A stretch of DNA of 64,000 nucleotides, taken from assembly GCA_946411525.1 (NCBI GenBank), contig CAMKEI010000001.1, positions 62,001-126,000 on the forward strand, given 5' to 3'. The notes beneath the pieces were generated by a model that was not told the origin of the DNA, searched no databases, and saw only the letters and a program-made list of their open reading frames with translations. Source of the DNA: an uncultured Clostridia bacterium (lineage in GTDB: Bacteria; Bacillota; Clostridia; Christensenellales; Aristaeellaceae). Below, in pieces: positions 61,979 to 64,000 of the stretch. The translations under genes and the position numbers were made by a program. How positions within the stretch are numbered: position 1 is the stretch's first letter; each line of letters begins with the position of its first letter.

Positions 61979-63130
61979 TCAGCTTTCCATCAAGTCAACA
62001 AGTATGCTGTTCTGTATATCGAATCCGCGTGAGGTCAGCTTCCAGAATCCGTTTTCATGAAGAACGAGCCCGCGCTTTTCCATTTCACGTAGCTTTTTTC
62101 CGTAACACTGATCCAGGGACAAACGATGTCTGGTATAAAAATCGATCTCGCTGACGCCGCGGTTCATCCGAAGGCCGAGCATCATCGTTTCAAACCGCGC
62201 CTCCGGCGGACTGATGTGTTCCGATCCGGCAGGGAAGCTCCCTTTTGCAATCAGATCCTCATAGGCTCTGATTGTACAGGGATTGACGCTGCGGAGACAG
62301 GACATCCCGTCAGTTCCGAATGAAACACATGTCATGGACGCGGCGGAAACGCCGAGGCCAAGATACGGCACCTGCGTCCAGTAACCGATATTATGCTTGC
62401 ATTCATATCCGTCCAGGGCAAAACTGGAAATCTCATACTGACGGAAGCCTGCTTCGCAGGTTCTTTTTTTAACAAAAGTATACATTTCCCGCTCTTCATC
62501 CGGATCCGGAAGAGAAAGCTTTCCCTCCGACAGATCGCGGGTCAAAGGCGTTCCTTCCTCCGGAATGAGGCCGTATGCGCTGAGATGAAAGGGACTAAGC
62601 GACAGGGCCGCATCAACTGTCTGCCGCCAGTCGTCCATGTTCTGCGTCGGTATGCCGAAGATCAGATCAAGGCTGATATTCCTGATTCCGGAACGCCGGG
62701 CCAGGGAAACAGAAGAGGACACATCACGAAAACGATGAATTCTTCCGAGCAGATTCAGAAGGTTTTCCTGATATGCCTGCATTCCGAAAGAAAGCCGGTT
62801 GATTCCGAGGGAAGCGGCAGTATCAAGCCATTCAGGCGCGACGGTGCCGGGATTCGCCTCCGCCGTAAATTCTGTGACAGCATCCAGAGTGAGTACATCG
62901 CGCAGACCGGCGATCAGACGGGACAACAATTCCGGAGGCAGCAGCGAAGGCGTACCGCCACCGATATAAACAGAGGAAAGGGGACCGGATATTTCATTCC
63001 GCCTGATCCGGGCTTCCTGAACAATCAGGTCGACGTATCTCTGAAAGTAAGCTTCCTGTCCGGTGAAAGATGTAAAGGAGCAGTAACGGCATTTCCGTCT
63101 GCAGAAGGGGATGTGAATATACAGTTCCAT
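61979..63130 (-). CDS. hemW: HemW-like radical SAM protein
   Basis: A 383-residue radical SAM protein of the HemW/HemN class. It starts MELYIHIPFCRRKCRYCSF, with the C-x-x-x-C-x-x-C 4Fe-4S motif, then YIGGGTPSLLPPELL, and contains EANPGTV and GMQAYQ. HemW binds haem and supplies it to respiratory enzymes rather than oxidising coproporphyrinogen. It follows lepA in many Bacillota. The start (63130) with GAGGGAAAAGCC upstream is canonical, although it lies 106 bases inside the preceding SLOG gene. The usual hrcA-grpE-dnaK genes do not follow. Confidence 0.92.
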   Translation of the reverse strand: MELYIHIPFCRRKCRYCSFTSFTGQEAYFQRYVDLIVQEARIRRNEISGPLSSVYIGGGTPSLLPPELLSRLIAGLRDVLTLDAVTEFTAEANPGTVAPEWLDTAASLGINRLSFGMQAYQENLLNLLGRIHRFRDVSSSVSLARRSGIRNISLDLIFGIPTQNMDDWRQTVDAALSLSPFHLSAYGLIPEEGTPLTRDLSEGKLSLPDPDEEREMYTFVKKRTCEAGFRQYEISSFALDGYECKHNIGYWTQVPYLGLGVSAASMTCVSFGTDGMSCLRSVNPCTIRAYEDLIAKGSFPAGSEHISPPEARFETMMLGLRMNRGVSEIDFYTRHRLSLDQCYGKKLREMEKRGLVLHENGFWKLTSRGFDIQNSILVDLMES

Positions 63131-63666
63131 GGCTTTTCCCTCAACAAGTCCGACGGACGGACCTCAGTGACCGCAAGATTGACAACGGTGATCCTTTCTG
63201 TCTGCAGGGCATAACGGACAGTGGACGCCGTTCCTCCGCGCATGTATCTGAGCCAGCAGATACAGAGGGACGAACGGTCTGCCATAAATCGGTTTCTTGC
63301 CATCATCGCCCCCTGATAATAGACAGGAGAAAGAATGGTCCTGTCATCTGCGAGATTCAGAATCCGGGAATAGGTTTCACGGTCCCTGTCGCTCCACCGC
63401 TCGGCCTGCGTCGCGCAGGGAATCGCGAGAGAAAGCCGTATATCCGGATATCTGTCCCTCAGACGTATGGTCTGGAGCGCTGCGACCGTATCAAAGCCCA
63501 GCGCACATCCGCAGAAAAAACGTCTGTAACCGGACGCATAGGCGTCGGAAACAGAACGGAAGAGGAGAGCCTCAATTTCCGGCCTCTCTTCCCGGCAAAG
63601 CTGTCTGTGACCGGTAAAAAAAGCGGTTTTTCCTATGTTTTCCGGATTAAAATCATCTGTATGCAT
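63025..63666 (-). CDS. SLOG-domain (DUF1273/YpsA-like) protein overlapping hemW
   Basis: A 213-residue protein of the YpsA/SLOG family, a Rossmann-type nucleotide-binding fold. It has AFFTGHRQL, FFCGCALGFDTVAA, YYQGAMMARNRFMAD and MRGGTASTVRYAL, the family motifs. The core ends near residue 170. The last ~36 residues are read from the hemW 5' coding region in another frame, so they are probably not conserved. Bacillus YpsA affects division/oxidative stress, but the ligand is unknown. It starts 4 bases after the lepA stop. Confidence 0.85.
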   Translation of the reverse strand: MHTDDFNPENIGKTAFFTGHRQLCREERPEIEALLFRSVSDAYASGYRRFFCGCALGFDTVAALQTIRLRDRYPDIRLSLAIPCATQAERWSDRDRETYSRILNLADDRTILSPVYYQGAMMARNRFMADRSSLCICWLRYMRGGTASTVRYALQTERITVVNLAVTEVRPSDLLREKPWNCIFTSPSADGNAVTAPLHLSPDRKLTFRDTST

Positions 63667-63670
63667 CGGT

Positions 63671-64000
63671 TCAGTCCATTTTCAGGACGGCAAGGAACGC
63701 CTCACTCGGCACCTGAACCGTGCCAAACTGACGCATACGTTTTTTGCCTTCCTTCTGCTTTTCCAGCAGCTTTTTCTTGCGGGTGATATCTCCACCGTAG
63801 CATTTTGCCAGCACGTCCTTGCGCATTGCCTTTACGGTTTCCCGCGCAATCACTTTTCCGCCGATCGCGGCCTGGATCGGGATTTCAAACATCTGCCTCG
63901 GGATGACATCTTTCAGCTTTTCCGCTATTCCCCGGCCGCGGGTATAAGCCTTATCACGGTGTACGATGATGGAGAACGCGTCGCAGATATCCCCGTTCAG
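63671..64000 (-). CDS. lepA: elongation factor 4 (LepA), C-terminal part; 5' end beyond window
   Basis: The last 109 codons of lepA, a ribosomal back-translocase GTPase. The visible part includes [38 protein letters not shown], the [21 protein letters not shown] motif and the FLAVLKMD terminus, all diagnostic for LepA. The GTPase domain and start lie past base 64000. It heads a leftward lepA-SLOG-hemW group. Confidence 0.95.
   Translation of the reverse strand: MNGDICDAFSIIVHRDKAYTRGRGIAEKLKDVIPRQMFEIPIQAAIGGKVIARETVKAMRKDVLAKCYGGDITRKKKLLEKQKEGKKRMRQFGTVQVPSEAFLAVLKMD

Overview
This 64 kb window is a continuous piece of core chromosome from a Gram-positive Bacillota, most likely a Clostridia-type anaerobe. 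It is moderately G+C-rich by eye. The evidence is gene order: dxs-tlyA-nadK-argR-recN; a spoVB-like flippase with yabN-hup-rqcP; darA-holB-ricT; mrnC-thyX-rlmB-sigH; asp23-fakA-recG; and lepA-hemW. Supporting traits are a Tyr T-box leader, ThyX, PPDK, frequent TTG/GTG starts behind strong GGAGG sites, and a conventional TTGACA/TATAAT promoter grammar. I see no insertion sequence, prophage, CRISPR array or attachment site. Genus-level placement is not possible from this view.

Layout. 0-5 kb: hexose-phosphate kinase, GNAT acetyltransferase, alpha/beta hydrolase, a membrane-anchored MurF-like ligase and D-Ala-D-Ala ligase. 5-12 kb: dxs, tlyA, an opposed RluA-type pseudouridine synthase, nadK, argR, recN. 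12-17 kb: PPDK, then a leftward lgt-serine hydrolase-recX operon. 17-25 kb: upp, a GH127-like protein lacking its catalytic residues, a tRNA-dihydrouridine synthase and three consecutive secreted proteins I do not recognise. 25-33 kb (leftward): trkA-trkH, flippase, yabN, hup, rqcP, fused ispDF, with tRNA-Ser upstream. 33-39 kb: rluB, proA, smpB, tmRNA, tRNA-Leu, an L,D-transpeptidase fused to a CapA-like domain without metal ligands, and an rRNA methyltransferase. 39-46 kb: darA-holB-ricT, ferredoxin, tRNA-Lys, mrnC-thyX-rlmB-sigH, and an ECF sigma factor with a probable anti-sigma partner. 47-54 kb: glgC-glgD-glgA, a TrmN6-like methyltransferase, a BaiN-like flavoprotein, a TetR regulator and deoD. 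54-58 kb: Tyr T-box, aminotransferase, tyrS, yigZ. 58-64 kb: asp23-fakA-recG, then hemW, a SLOG protein and the 3' end of lepA.

How it fits together. Many genes serve the envelope (Mur ligase, Ddl, Lgt, L,D-transpeptidase, flippase, secreted proteins), translation and RNA modification (TlyA, RluA, RluB, RlmB, RlmL-like, Dus, RqcP, SmpB/tmRNA, MrnC, TyrS), isoprenoids (Dxs, IspDF), glycogen (GlgCDA) and potassium / c-di-AMP physiology (TrkAH, DarA). Two loci that in spore-formers continue into sporulation genes (recN into spoIVB-spo0A; yabO into yabP-yabQ) continue here into unrelated genes, which hints at a non-sporulating lineage.

The most unusual items are the L,D-transpeptidase/pseudo-CapA fusion, the three-gene secreted cluster, the GH127-like pseudoenzyme beside upp, and the membrane-anchored Mur ligase in a hydrolase-ligase-Ddl operon.
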